Assembly (NCBI GenBank): GCA_035582835.1
Contig: JAYKAV010003044.1
Coordinates: 3,895,084 to 3,959,083 of the forward strand
Length of the DNA stretch: 64,000 nucleotides
Source of the DNA: Phoebastria nigripes
Taxonomy: Eukaryota; Chordata; Aves; Procellariiformes; Diomedeidae
Direction: 5' to 3'
Shown here: piece by piece, positions 11,004 to 23,300 of the stretch
Numbering within the stretch: the first letter of the stretch is position 1
Layout of the letters: every line of letters starts with the position of its first letter
Notes under the pieces: model-generated
What the model was told of the DNA's origin: nothing
The model's input: only the letters and a program-made list of their open reading frames with translations
Database searches by the model: none
Program-made: the position numbers and the translations under genes

Positions 11004-14000
11004 ACCCTGTCCCAGCAAGGGTGAAGGAGAGGTCTCAGCTTTGTGTGGGTCTTGATGGCCCATCAGGCTGGTGTGGGCAGGGCAGGGCAAGGCAGGCAGG
11101 GGGGCACCGCAGGCAGAGCTGCCAAGCAGCCCCTCGCATCGCTGCAGGCAATCAAACAGGGGTGTCCTGCTTCATCCCTCATTGCACAAGACTTTCAAAT
11201 CGAGCAAGATCCCGAAAGACACTTGACATCCTTCTCCATCAAATATTTATTTGTGTCTGCAGGTCACGGGCTGAGCGTGCTGGGGCAGGAACCGATGCCC
11301 AGCTTAACACCTCCTGACTGAATTCAGGTCATGCAGGGAGAGGGGGCAGGAGACCCAGGAGCTGAGGCTGCTGTCTGCCTCTGGCCAGGGGATGAGCAGG
11401 CTGTTGGTAGGAATCCCTCCCCAGTAATAGCAGCCCAGGCTTTGAGTCCTCAGGCAAAGCCCAGCTGCACCTGGAGTGCATTGCCAGAGCAATGAGGGTC
11501 CTGCTGTACCTAGCAATGCAGTCAAAGACGATGGAGGAAGGCAGCCTGCCCTCCAAGTGCCCCTGCCCAGCTGGCGCCTAATGGACTCTACAGGATTCTC
11601 CTTTCCCTGAATCTGTCTGCTGGATGCACTGCAAAGAGCTGAATCCAAATAAAAGGCCTGGTGTCATCGAAAAGCAACAAGAGAGGGAGAGAAAAATTAG
11701 CCACACATGCCTGAGTGAAAGGGGAGAGTCAGCATCATGCGATGTACCAGGTTGGAGCAGGAGTGATAGATGGACACAGCACTCCCAGCAGAGATCTGGC
11801 CTCTCCCCAGCCCCATAGCGACTGGCNGCCCCACAGACCTTGCTGGCTGGGCTTTGGCAGACCCCTGCATTCCAGCCTGACCAAAGCAATTGCTGCTCCC
11901 ACAACACTGCAGTATTTGAGAGCTGAACTCCCTTTAACATCTTTCTCTTCACAACTGCTCCGTGAAGCAGCTTCTGCACAGTCGTAGGCGCTCTGATGGG
12001 TCTTGGAAGCACTGGCAACACTAAGCGACTGGCCCAAAATGATAAAGGAAGTCTGAGACACAGCATCAACCAGAAAGATGCCTTCCCCTCCAACCTCCTT
12101 TGCTAATCCAGTCTGAGGTGAGGAGAGCATGGCCGGTGTCCTGGAGCACAGCAGCGAGAGCGGTCTCGGTGCAGTCCTCTTCACACCTCATAAACTGCTG
12201 CACCCAGGGNGGAGCAGTCAACCCCCTCCGCTGGCAGGGCAGGAGCCTGTCTAGTGGATGCACGACCATGGGGCGGCTGCAGTAAAAGACTCCTGGCAAG
12301 GTACCCGCCTTCCTGCCAAGGCGACTCAGCTTGCTGCAGGGAGAAGGAGGCAAGCCAAGGAGCCAAACACAGCAGGGTTGGGGACTGAGCCTCCATATAT
12401 TGTGTCATCTACTTAGGGCCTGTGAGGGGAACCACATTCTGACTCCCTTTGGCAGCCATAGGCAGAGCCTTTCAATTAAACAAAGTGCTTCAGTGAATTG
12501 CCGCCTCATCCATTAGGCTCATCTGACTCAGGCACTTGCAGACTGTCTGCTCCCCATTGCACTTCATTTGGGAAATTGGTTTCTTTCAAAAAGCAGAAAG
12601 GAAGGGGAAAGGATGAAGTCTGTGCAAGGGGAAAGAAANGACCCCACCATAACAAACCAAATCTTGCAGCCCCAGGCAGGCTGCGCTTTTAGCTCTTTAA
12701 CAGCAGAGGCAGCTCGTGGCAGACTGGTGCAATGTTCAAGTCAGTGGGAAAACCTGGCAATGTTTTCAGTCAGGTAAGACAGGCAGGGAGACAAATGCAC
12801 ATGATGCCAAAGCAGAAGGCATTGCGCGTTCACGCNTGTGGGTCCCCCCTCTGTGGGTGCTATCAGCTCCTCCGGCGTGGGGTGCTGCAGAGCTGGCAGG
12901 TCCTGGCCGATGCTTGCAGCAGGGTGCGAGTGACCACACACACGAGGAGCGACTCAGCCCCTCGGTGGGCTGAGGAGGCGTTGATCTTAAGCCACGCTGC
13001 TCTCAAATCAGATGGCTGGTACAGAAAAACCAAGTCCTGTTCTTTTCCTGTAGTCATAAAAGTTTTCTTTGTTAGGCAATAGCTGGAAAACAGCTGCTCC
13101 CGAGCTGAGGGCTTGTTCAGACACATAATCCTTGCTGAGGAGCCAGGCCATTTACAAGGGTGAACAGCTCTGTGCTAGGATCTTAAAACTGAGCAGTTCC
13201 TCATGTCCTGGCTGTATCAATGCACCCATGCTATCGGCTGCCAAACTGGAGGCAGTCCGGACAGTGTGTGCATTCACACCCCGGGCGGCCAGGCAGCGGT
13301 TAGGTCCCTGGCAGCAGCTGGGTACCAGGGGCACTCCTGACCCGACACCAGCACCGCGGGGAAGCCAGCAGCCTCTGCCAGGGATGGCTGGGTCCTGCTG
13401 GGAGATGGCAAGGGTGGAGAATGGGGCAGGAAGGAGGCCCTGGTAAACAGACCCGCTCTGTGTCTGGGGCTGGATGAGCTGATTGCAGCCACCGGAGTTC
13501 TGCCCCAACTACAAGAAGGGCTCCCGGCTCTTCTCGCCCCCTTCTAGAGCTGTAAAGAGCATTAGGAATAAGATGATATGTTGCAGAGCTGTCAGAACTG
13601 GGGTTGACCCCATCTTATTTACTGGATGGTCAATAACATAAAACTAAAGTAAAACGTGCCAAAACAGTGCAGAAATGGACCAGAGCCAAAAGTTTTAAGT
13701 CCAGAGGCTTTGGTGGGGGGGGAAGTAAGGGAAGCTAATCAGTCTTGTTGCTCTTGGTTTAATAGTTCAAATGAAAGTTCAGGCCTGAGACCAGAGATTT
13801 GCCCAGGGCTTGCATATAGTCTAGTCAAGCAGGATTTGTTGCAACCAACTTACTCTATTTTGGCTTTATCATTCAGTCAGTCAAATCCACTTTTGGAAAC
13901 CAACTAGTGCCCTGGATCTCTCTACAGCAAGCAGGAGATGTCTCCCTCATGGATGCTGATAGCTACAAGAGAAGCAATAGCAGGGCTGACCTCAGTCTAA

Positions 14001-16859
14001 GAAAGGCTGGCGTAACCCATCCACTTCTCCCTGGCAAGGCATTACTATTAATTGTACTTAGCTTATTATAGCAAGCATGGCCAAATCAGGCTTGCTGGTG
14101 CTAGCCCCTGTACAGAAACAGGCTCACAAGTCTCAAGCCTTAGAAATCCTCTCACACCACTCTGATGTCCTGCTATTACAAGACCTGCTTCACCTCAAGC
14201 CAGAGCACCACTCCAGTCAGAACCAGTTCGAAGTCAAGCCAATCTTTCCTCCTGATNTGTGTTTTTCTCCCAGCTCGGGCGGTCTGGGCGATGTCAGCCA
14301 CTCCAGTCGCGTTGGCAGGAAAGAACAAGAAGAGCTGTGAGGTCTGGAAGCAACATCTCTCTCCCCTCACTTCCCACCAGTGTGGGGACAAACGCTGCCA
14401 AAGCCAAGGGAGGTGCTTCAAAGTGAAACCAATCCCAGTGCTGGTCCTGGATTGGGGATCAGAAGGAACACGTGTTGCTTGCCTGCTGTGGCCAGGCAGG
14501 ACAGGTTGCTGTAACAAAAAGCAGATGTAACTCCAGCATCCTGGGATCTGAGGGCAGAGGCCTTGGCANGAGTCTGCCTCTGTCTGGACCAGAGGAGACA
14601 AAGCTCTTTCCAAGTGAAGTCCCCCTCACTTCTCTCCCACTTGTTTTCATCAGGACCTTCCACTTCATTCCTCTCCTGGCCAGGGAGCTGGTTCTGCCGA
14701 AGGTGGGTCCCTCTCACAAGTGCTCTCCCTGGGTCAGCCGATGCCATATTCATTCTTTTCCTTCCTTGCAAAACTGGAAGAAAATCAAGGCTGAATTTGC
14801 AAAAGTGAGACAGGAAAAGAATGTTCAATTAAAAACACAATATAAGCAGGGCTGACCCAGGAGAATTAATACAGCTAAAGTAAAAGGCTGGCTTGAGGCT
14901 TTGGCAGCAGGAAAGCTTCTATGAAATGAAATGCCATAAACCTTTACCAAGTGGGGAACAATAATAGCGCCAAGATGCAGTACTTAGATATTACTCACAC
15001 TGATTGAGTTACTGACTGGCTATTGCAATGCAGCCTCAGTGACAGAAACGAGGAAATCAGGTCCTAAGTAATTAAAATGCCAGCATAGGGGGAAGCTCAG
15101 GAGAGAAGGGAGGAGCCAGGAGGACAGGAGTGTTGCTCTCTACCACAGCGTGAGCACCAGCCCAACCTCCTTCTGCTCCCAAGCAGGATTTCCCAAACAG
15201 ACAACCCTCCACAGGTCACCACAGAGCAGCACACAATGGCAAAAGGCATTTAAGAAAGTCTCAGCCTGTTCCCTGAGAGCAAAGCCCATGGCAAGCACAA
15301 GTGGCTCACATCTTTCTCCAGCACTGTAGGCACGGGTTCTCAGGGACAGGTGAGACCAGGTGTACAGAGGCGGCTTAGCGATTCTTGTCCTGGTCTTGCT
15401 TTGGGTTGACGAGACCCAGACATTAGTGTAACGCTGGTGTTGCACCGCCTTGTTCCTCTGGCTCTGGCTGCCGGGAGAGAAGGGCACAGCCCTTCCCGTA
15501 GCACCCAGTCCTGCTCCCTTCCCGCAGACAGGAGGTGGCTTTTCCAGCTCTAGTGCCCTGTGCTAGGGTGAGCCTTTCTGGGCTGCCATCCAGCTGCATG
15601 GCTGGAAGAGAGAGACAGTGCAGAGTGAGCTGAAGCTCACAGGGCCCTGGGCCATTTGCCTTTCCAATTAACCAGCCTGTCTCCTTGCCAAGAGCTGACC
15701 CTGCAGCCTGCCAGGCAGCCGATGGCCATGGGTGGCCCCAAGGCTTTGAAGTATTCCCACTCAAACTTTTGGTCTTCTGCTGAAAGCCCTTCTTTGCCCT
15801 TTCGCACCCCCTAAGCACAAAGCCACATTGTTTATGGGCTTGAAGTGGTGAAACGACCAAGTTGCCCTCCTGTGGGGTTTATCCCTGCAGGGCACAGTGG
15901 GAAGTGTGACTTGCTGCTGCCTGGGCAGTACAGAGTAGAGGCATCGCCAACATTGGAGGTGGGATGCAACCCCGAGACTGGTCTGTGCTGCTGCTTCTCG
16001 GGTCCCATCTGGTTCTCTCAGGCATCCTGCAAGGCAGGCCTAAGGCATTACCTAAGCCAGGCAGGAGGTACGGTCCCAACAAAAACGCCAGTGCAGTTTC
16101 TTACCAATTGCTCTCTTGCTTGCGTGAAGCAGTGGAGGAAAGCTGGGCAGGAGCTGGGCTTAGGCAGAAAAGCACAGCCAGCCACATACTGGAAGAGACA
16201 TCCAACCCCAAGCTTGGGACGGGCTGTCCTCTGCTCATTTGCCCAGGTGAGCGCATGTCCTTCTTCCCAGCGCTTCCCTGGCTGGGGAAGGCTTTTTTGC
16301 TGCAGCAGCAAACGCTAGAGGAAAGTGGCCTCTCGTGGATGAAAGCTGTGATGCACCACGGGCCAGCAGCGCTGCACAGAGCGCAGCCCAGGCCTTTGCA
16401 TCCCGCAGGAGCAGGGGTTGGTGCAGCGGTGCCCGCAGGCCCCTGGGCTGACACCTTGCCCTGGCCTGAAGGGATGGGACAGACGTCCTGCCATCGGGGC
16501 CCGAGGAGGGACGTGAGCAGGGCAACCTGGGCACGCTATGGTGCCCGGCCCAAGCTGTGCATCGCCCAGGCTGGCTGCCCGGCAAGAGCGGAAGCAGCAG
16601 GAGCAGATCTGGANAAGGACAGTCTCAGGCAGCCCTGCTCGGGCAGATAAGGCTTTCCCGTGGCAGGAGATCGGTGTGAACCTGCTCCCGCTCTCCCGGC
16701 AGAGATGCCGCTCTTTACCATCGCCTCTTTGATGCTTCCCTGCTCTCTCTGCGGGCTCCTGCAGAGCACCCCGGATACCAGAGCACGGTCAGGGCTAAAC
16801 CAAGCATGTGTTTTTAATAAACCAAGCTCCTACAAATAAACGCAGGGCAATCGCCTCCG
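11004..16859. other. Intergenic stretch left of the assembly gap
   Basis: Apart from the MIR-like relic near 12.0 kb I recognise nothing. A 228-codon open frame on the plus strand (15964-16650) begins with a hydrophobic, signal-like stretch, but it overlaps long frames on the other strand, contains an N and matches no family I know. A patch near 14980-15090 is more AT-rich and could be conserved noncoding DNA. Confidence 0.5.
12018..12080 (-). mobile_element. MIR-like SINE relic, antisense
   Basis: The plus strand CTAAGCGACTGGCCCAAAAT, then GATAAAGGAAGTCTGAGACA parallels the complement of MIR (TTAAGTGACTTGCCCAAGGT, then CACACAGGAAGTCTGTGGCA). The copy is degenerate and was recognised by eye. 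Confidence 0.45.
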
Positions 16860-17181
16860 NNNNNNNNNNNNNNNNNNNNNNNNNNNNNNNNNNNNNNNNN
16901 NNNNNNNNNNNNNNNNNNNNNNNNNNNNNNNNNNNNNNNNNNNNNNNNNNNNNNNNNNNNNNNNNNNNNNNNNNNNNNNNNNNNNNNNNNNNNNNNNNNN
17001 NNNNNNNNNNNNNNNNNNNNNNNNNNNNNNNNNNNNNNNNNNNNNNNNNNNNNNNNNNNNNNNNNNNNNNNNNNNNNNNNNNNNNNNNNNNNNNNNNNNN
17101 NNNNNNNNNNNNNNNNNNNNNNNNNNNNNNNNNNNNNNNNNNNNNNNNNNNNNNNNNNNNNNNNNNNNNNNNNNNNNNNNN
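16860..17181. other. Assembly gap (322 N)
   Basis: A continuous block of N. The right flank begins with a C-run and G-run (CCGCCCCCCCCCCC then GGGGGG), so the missing sequence is probably very GC-rich or repetitive. Translations crossing it are meaningless. Confidence 1.
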
Positions 17182-20100
17182 CCGCCCCCCCCCCCGGGGG
17201 GACGGAGCGGACCCGCAGGCGCTCGCAGGGCCCGTCCTGCCGCAGGAGTCACCTTCGCAGGGTACCGCTGTGGGTGGGGGGTCCACAGCAAGATTGATCT
17301 GTGCTGCAGCCCAGGCTGGGCTGCGACTGCTCTTTGCTGGACTTGGTATAAACCTCTAGGAACACCTTGGGGGTATGCCCACCGTGCACAGCTGGGACTT
17401 ACACTTTTTCCCTCAACCTGAACAAAAGCAGTCCTAAAACAAACTTTGTCACCTTTTGCATACACGAAGCTCCAGCGTTCGCTCACCCTCAGCGGCAGCA
17501 ACCTTATTAAAACATCAGAAAGGACAGCCAACCAGCAGGAGACAAACTGGTGGAGTCAATGAGCCATACTGGACAGAGCGTGTTGGAGCAGCTCTGGCTG
17601 AGCATCCCCTCCCTCTGCACTCCCAGACCTGCTTGCTGCTTTGTGGAGGGAGGGGGCTTGCTTTGTCCAGGTCAGAGCAGAAGGAGAATGTGGCTGAGCT
17701 TTGCATTCAGAAATTGTTTTGTCCTGAACAGCAGGACAGTGCTCTGGGAAGAAGGTTCCTGCTGGTGCAGTTACCACTTGTCACAGAGCGTCTTTGGCAA
17801 GGATGAACCAGGTTGCAGCAGCCGTCAGTGGGGAAACCCGATACGCCCCGGCGTTCTCCTGTCCCAAAGAGTGCCCAGTACCTCCGAGCAGCCCGAGTGC
17901 TAGAGGGTGGTCAAGGCACAGGGCAGGTACATGACTGTTCTGCAGATCCGGAGCGAACCAACAGCAGAGCTCATTAAAGCACAGCTCACGAGACATTGTC
18001 GTAGCATGTGCCTGCCCCTTGCCAGGGTGCACAGTGCCTAAAGAAAACACATTGGGTTGCAAAACACAAATGTTTGGCACAAAGAAGTACTTTGCTGTCT
18101 GTTCCAGACCATGGGGACATACCAGCCTGAAAGCCCCTGTGTTTGCATTTCTTAGAAAAGAGCCACAATTTCTTATCCTTCTCTCCTTCCCTGGCACAGC
18201 CAGCTGCCAACTAGGATGAGGGACCGTCATCCCGTAAGGGGGGGTGATGTAACGGAAAGAGGCGGGCGCTGCCGAGCTGCCGCGCTGGAGAAAAATCAGG
18301 CCTCAGTACCCAACCCGGATCCCACACCCTGCACAATNCAGGCTGGCCCCACTATTGTCCAAGGGAGGCAGAAGGGGTTCATAGCAAATATTATTCTGCT
18401 GGCTGAGATTCATCAAGTTGGTGGCTCACTCATGGGCATAGAGTCATCAAAGCGTCCATCAGCGCTAACCGGCACTGACAGCCGCACAGCGGGAACAATG
18501 GGGCCATAACACTTATTAATCATATCCCTCCCCATTGAACCCGACCCATCAATCAGTCGCCTTGGTCTTGTACTTTGAATTCCCCGAGCGGCGAGCTGCA
18601 GATCCCATGGNTCTCCCAGTGGGGGACCAGACGGAGGGACACGCCGTTGCTGGGGCAACACTTGCCACCGCTTCCTGTTTCCCCAGATGTCAGCCATGTG
18701 TTTCCATCAGAACTGGGATTGTCCCCAAACCAGATGGAGCCACAGGGCGCTTTCACGGGCACTGCGGCAGCTGTGGCAGCCCCTCGCACACAGATGTTGT
18801 CCTGTATTCTCTTACCTTGGCTGTCCATGTATCCTAGTGGCTGTTCTCGCTGGCCTGTGCGGTAGCACAGGAGGAACGAGCAGGTGCTTCTAAGAGCCTC
18901 CAAAATGCAGTGACTTCTCACAGCCAGTCNCTGTCTCACCTGCGGATCTCCAGCTGAGGGTGCCACAGAGCACTGGGATGGGGATACCAAAACGCCTCTG
19001 ACATCCTTCTTCACAACTTCCACCCACAGTGGGAGTCTGGATATCCATTCAATAAAGCCTTGGGCCTTTCTGAGAAACTAAGTCTAACCCCTCAAAGCTT
19101 CAGCCCATCTGCATCAAATAGCCCAAGGTTAGGCTGAGTAATGCATCAAAGTGTGGAAGTATGAGGTCTGATTAAAGCTTTTTCAACACAGGCATTCTTT
19201 TTTGCTGTTTCTTCCTTTTTTTTTTTTTTTTGGGTCTCTTGGCTTTGGAACCATTCCCTCCTTGTGCTCGAGACATATGCAGAGCACATTGCATGGGAAA
19301 TTGCACATGCTCCCCACATGGATGGCTCCAGAGCTCCCCAGGGAGCAGACGGCAGTCCAGAAACAGTCAGAGCGCGCTGCCAGTGCTACTGTTTGACTTA
19401 CTGAGCAGGGCTACGGCCGCTTGCTCTCCATGCCTCTGTGCTCAGTGTCAGAGGCTGTGGGGAATTCACAGCCCATTTTGTCACACGAAGGAGCTGCCTG
19501 TTTTCTACTCAGCCATCCGCCTTCCTTTGCANTTTGTCCTTTGGGCTGCCAAGATTCTGGTTCAGAAGGCGCCTAAAGCCTCCTTCCCCATGGCCATGTG
19601 GGCGAGCTGGCTGCCAACCTGCAGGGAAGGGAAACTCGTGCAGCAGGCTGAAAGCAGGCAGCTCAGATAAATAAGAGTTGTCCTCACCGGAACCTGTAGC
19701 CAGTGTGCAAGCATTCCCTTTGTTATAGACAAAGGATTTGGCCCCACTGAAGGGATCTCACCATCTACCTCCGCTGAAATCCCCCAGGCAGAAATCCGTG
19801 AGCGTGAATGTTGTCCCTTCTTTCTGCCTAAAGCCAAACCGAAATGCTGGGTCCAAAGCTCAGAACTCAGGAGACAGTCCTCCTGCATCCAGAAGTTGTG
19901 CCTTGGCCATCTCTCATGTTGGCAGTGTCCCATGAAAAGGGCTCCCAGAGTCCTGCTAAAGTTTTGAGGGGTCCTGAGAGCAGCCCCGAGGGAGCCCACC
20001 CCTCTGCTCGTTCATTAGGGAAAGGCTGTCTCCCCAAGTGCAGGGCTGGAAAGCTGATGGTGAGGGACACACGCAGCCTGGGCTTGCAGTCGTTCCATCT

Positions 20101-22257
20101 TCAAGTTACTGTTTTGCTTTTTCTCTCTTTCCTTCTGCCATTTGCTCTGGAAGGATAGGACTCAAGGACAGCTGCCCCCGTGCTACAAGCAGTGCTGGTG
20201 GAGCTGAGAAGTCTCACCCTGGTCCTCTTACGCAGACTCCTTGGTACTGAGNGGTGCCTGCTGGCAAACCACACCTGGAAGAGGCTGGCTTCAGGAGATG
20301 CTTAGTCTGTGCTGGTAGGTACAAACGAAACTCCTTTGCAGCCCTGAGCAGTTTAAAAGGTGGGCGTAAAGCAAACCAAGGAGCAGGCTCTAGCACCAGC
20401 ACTGCACCTACCCAGCCACAGCAGAGATGCGTGCGGCCAAAGGGCTTGTGAGTCCTGGGTGGAAACAGAGCTACTGAACTAGTCTGGCTCTCCTGCCTGA
20501 GGCAACGCTCGCTTCTCCCCCTCTCCCATGCCCTTCTCCGCAGCCCAGATCCCCCTCCCAAAGGAAGCCCCCTTCCCCTTGATCTTCAAACAAGGCGGTT
20601 CCCAGGTTAACTGGCCTTTTTGTGCCTGCGGAGCAGACGGTGCGAGAGGCCAGCAAAGCGGAGCTGCCCTTGCCCTGCACACAGGATTAGGGCTGGGGAA
20701 CAGGTGGCTAATTCCCCCCCGCACAATGCAGCGTGGCGACCCAGGCAATGCTGCTGCTGACCCACGGGCCACAGGAACATGTTAACAATTTCCAGGTCAG
20801 TGGAGGGAAGGAATGGCAATTTTTTCTGCTCCAGAGGATAACAGGATATGGTTTTCACAGCCCCCACCACAGCCCAGAAGGCAGATTCAAGGAACAGTCA
20901 TGTTATCCTTGCCTTCCTTCACCCTCACCCGCAGGAGAGCCAGACCCCTCCACGTCCCCCCCCGAGCGTGAGCACAAGCCCTGCACGCTGGTCCCAGGGT
21001 GGGGAAAGGCCCCACGCTGCCTGCACACCAGCCGCCTGGGCAGAAGAAAGGCAGGGGCAGTGCAAAGAGACGCTCCTGACCACCCCATCCGCCCAAGATC
21101 CACCACCCCTTCCTCCTGGAGACCTCCCAGGGCTGACACCTTGGTGGTATCCAGACACCGACTGGTGTTAGCATCGTTCCCGGGGAGCCAGCCGCTGTGG
21201 CTGTGGCCACCCCTCTGACACATACCTGGTTGCGCTGTCACTTGCCAGGACACAGCCCGCATCCCCTGTCCCTCTGCTTATAGCAGTCACATATTTCTTC
21301 AGGTCATGTTCCCATGGAGCCCTTATAAAAAGCTCTTTCATTTCCACAGGCCCTTCATGCTTGAGCTGGCAAGCAGCAGCGAGGCCAGCGCTGAGCCTGG
21401 TCATGTCTCCCTCCTTCTGGTTTCTTCTTTGGAAGGAGCTCTTCTGGGCAGGCAGGGCTGAGGAGCAGAAGAAAGTTTCTTAGAGAAGGTGAAAAACAAA
21501 GACAAAAATAAACATTACTCCATTTCCTCATTTTGCTTTACTCTTACCCTGACTTATGCCAGAACATCTGCATTTGCTGGGATTCACGAGGGTCCTGTCC
21601 CTCTGGGCAGCCATGCATGAATGTTATTATCCAGGATAATAATAGCTTTGTAAGACTCCTCAGCAGCAGCAATAAAACAGTGATGCTCAGAGGAGAGCTA
21701 ACAAGAGCTGGTCCGGTTTGAGGGTGCTGACAGGTGACCCCGGGCACCACAAGTCCTTTCCCTATATATGCTTCAAGTATAACGTACAGCCGCATGCTTT
21801 GCATCCCTCGCTCAGCCTGCAGGCACGGTGGGGCAGGGGCTTTCTCTGACTGTAGTCATACAGTGCTTAGCTCGGGGAGGGGAAATCAAGGGGTTATTCC
21901 CATCCCCATCATTCTGAGGCTGCAAGGCAGCAGGCCACAAAGGCAGGGCAAGGGCAGCCTTCTCCGGGCAGCAAGACAAGCGCATGGAACCTCTCTGCAT
22001 GTGGGGGGACTGCAAGGACAGATGCTTCCCAACTTCTGTCTTGTATAACCTGCTGATAACAGCACAGCAATGGTTTCTTCCGAAGCAACTGAGCTTAAAC
22101 AGCGCTGCTGCAAGGTCATGGCCTGTCTCTGCCCTGCCTGATGCCTGGCTCGACGGGGCTATGACACCTTTACCTCTCCAGCCCTCCGGCAATCCCACTC
22201 TCCAGAGCAACATGGGAAGAGAAAATGGCAGTGGGAAAAGGTGTGAGGATGTGTGGA
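17182..22257. other. Intergenic stretch, no gene recognised
   Basis: Short overlapping open frames only, the longest about 160 codons with no family resemblance. It includes a T16 run at 19216-19231 and a candidate noncoding element around 18361-18560 with a SOX-type AACAATGG at 18494-18501 and nearby TTATTAATCAT. No RNA gene or exon was identified. Confidence 0.5.
18361..18560. other. Candidate noncoding element with SOX and homeodomain motifs
   Basis: The stretch carries AACAATGG (SOX-type core, 18494-18501), TTATTAATCATAT just downstream and several TCATCAA words, in complex non-repetitive sequence. It is proposed as a possible enhancer on motif content only. Confidence 0.22.
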
Positions 22258-22372
22258 TACCCTGAGTTCAGTTCCCAGCTCTCTCAGACCTGCTGTGTGA
22301 CCCTGGCTACCCTCTTCCATGTCTCTTTTCCCCACCTGGAAAGCAGAGGTGATGATGCTTAGCTCTGTTGAG
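22258..22372 (+). mobile_element. MIR-type SINE relic (best of the set)
   Basis: The order is clear: CCTGAGTTCAGTTCCCAGCT, then CTGCTGTGTGACCCTGGCTA, then CATGTCTCTTTTCCCCACCT, GGAAAGCAGAGGTGATGATG. This matches the MIR body (GAGTTCTAGTCCCAGCTCTG, GCTGTGTGACCTTGGGCAAG, GTGCCTCAGTTTCCCCATCT, GTAAAATGGGGATAATGA). An old CORE-SINE insertion in sense orientation relative to the window. Recognised by eye. Confidence 0.65.
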
Positions 22373-23054
22373 TCCCATGACGGAAAAAGGTGCTGTAAAA
22401 GGACTGAGCAGTAGTTCCCCTCCCGTGCACTGCATTCCCACACTCGTTTCTCTCTCTCTTTCTTTCTCCCCTTAATGAGATTAAGTGAGAATAAATTATG
22501 CAGAGCCCACCCCTCTCTCCTCACCCCCACCCCCAAGAGGCTGCCCTGCATGGTTTCTAATTAGCATCATTAATAAGGATGGGGGCAGCCTTGCTGCCAC
22601 AGTGCTTCAACAATCAAAGCTGTCAGCGAGGCCCTCGGTGCTGTTAAAGTGTCCCAGAGCTTTTGTCCCCGGGCAGAAGGGAGCCCCGGATTTAAGACCA
22701 CTTTCCCTTTGTGCTGGGAAGGGGGAGCGGGAGGGGAGGTTCTCCTTTCCCTGTGTTGTCCCTGGGACCACCAGGAGAGAGCAAGGGCTGGTGCCACCAA
22801 AGCCCCCTCTCCGGCCAAGTGACCCCCGGCTGGGGCAGGGGGGGTTTGCCCAGGGCTCCAGGCAGGCGAGGGTGGGTTAGGAGCACTGCCCGCTCCCGTC
22901 TCTCTCCAGCCCGTGTTTCTCCTTGGGATTTCAAGCTCGGCTTGGCCTCGCCAGAGGATGAATACAAGCAGGTGGCTGCTCCTGCGCCCTCCCCGGGCCC
23001 GTCCCGGGGGTGGCACGCAGCAGCGACCCTCCCTGCCACGGCCCCTAATGAGCA

Positions 23055-23068
23055 GCAGAAGGGGGCAC
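23055..23068 (+). promoter_or_regulatory. Possible CTCF motif (weak)
   Basis: GCAGAAGGGGGCAC fits the CTCF core CCASYAGRKGGCRS at 12 of 14 positions. A lone core match with two mismatches is weak evidence. Confidence 0.2.
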
Positions 23069-23129
23069 GTCGGGAGCGGATGTGTTAACGGTTTCTGGTT
23101 CAATGGAGGGAAAAATCCCCACAAAGGAA

Positions 23130-23300
23130 GGTGTACAAATATTGTGGGAAATCTATTGGCCCCTTAATATTTGATGAAGGCCTGGGCCATTCAGCCAGGG
23201 TGAATTCCGCAGCAAGGTCTCATTCAGCCGGCATCAATGGGAAACTTTTAATTGAGAGGCACTTCATTCAGGGCCTGTGGGTCATTCAGTGTGAGGGGCT
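23130..23300. other. Candidate noncoding element with four CATTCAG repeats
   Basis: CATTCAG occurs at 23188, 23221, 23265 and 23283 within about 100 bp, with AT-rich motifs (TTTTAATTGAG, CTTAATATTTGATG) between. The first two copies share CATTCAGCC. The words are too spaced to be a simple tandem repeat, so a binding-site cluster is possible. Confidence 0.35.

Noticed and set aside
15964..16650. 228-codon plus-strand frame starting with a signal-peptide-like stretch
   Set aside because: Overlaps equally long minus-strand frames, contains an N near its end, runs through low-complexity sequence and matches no family I know.
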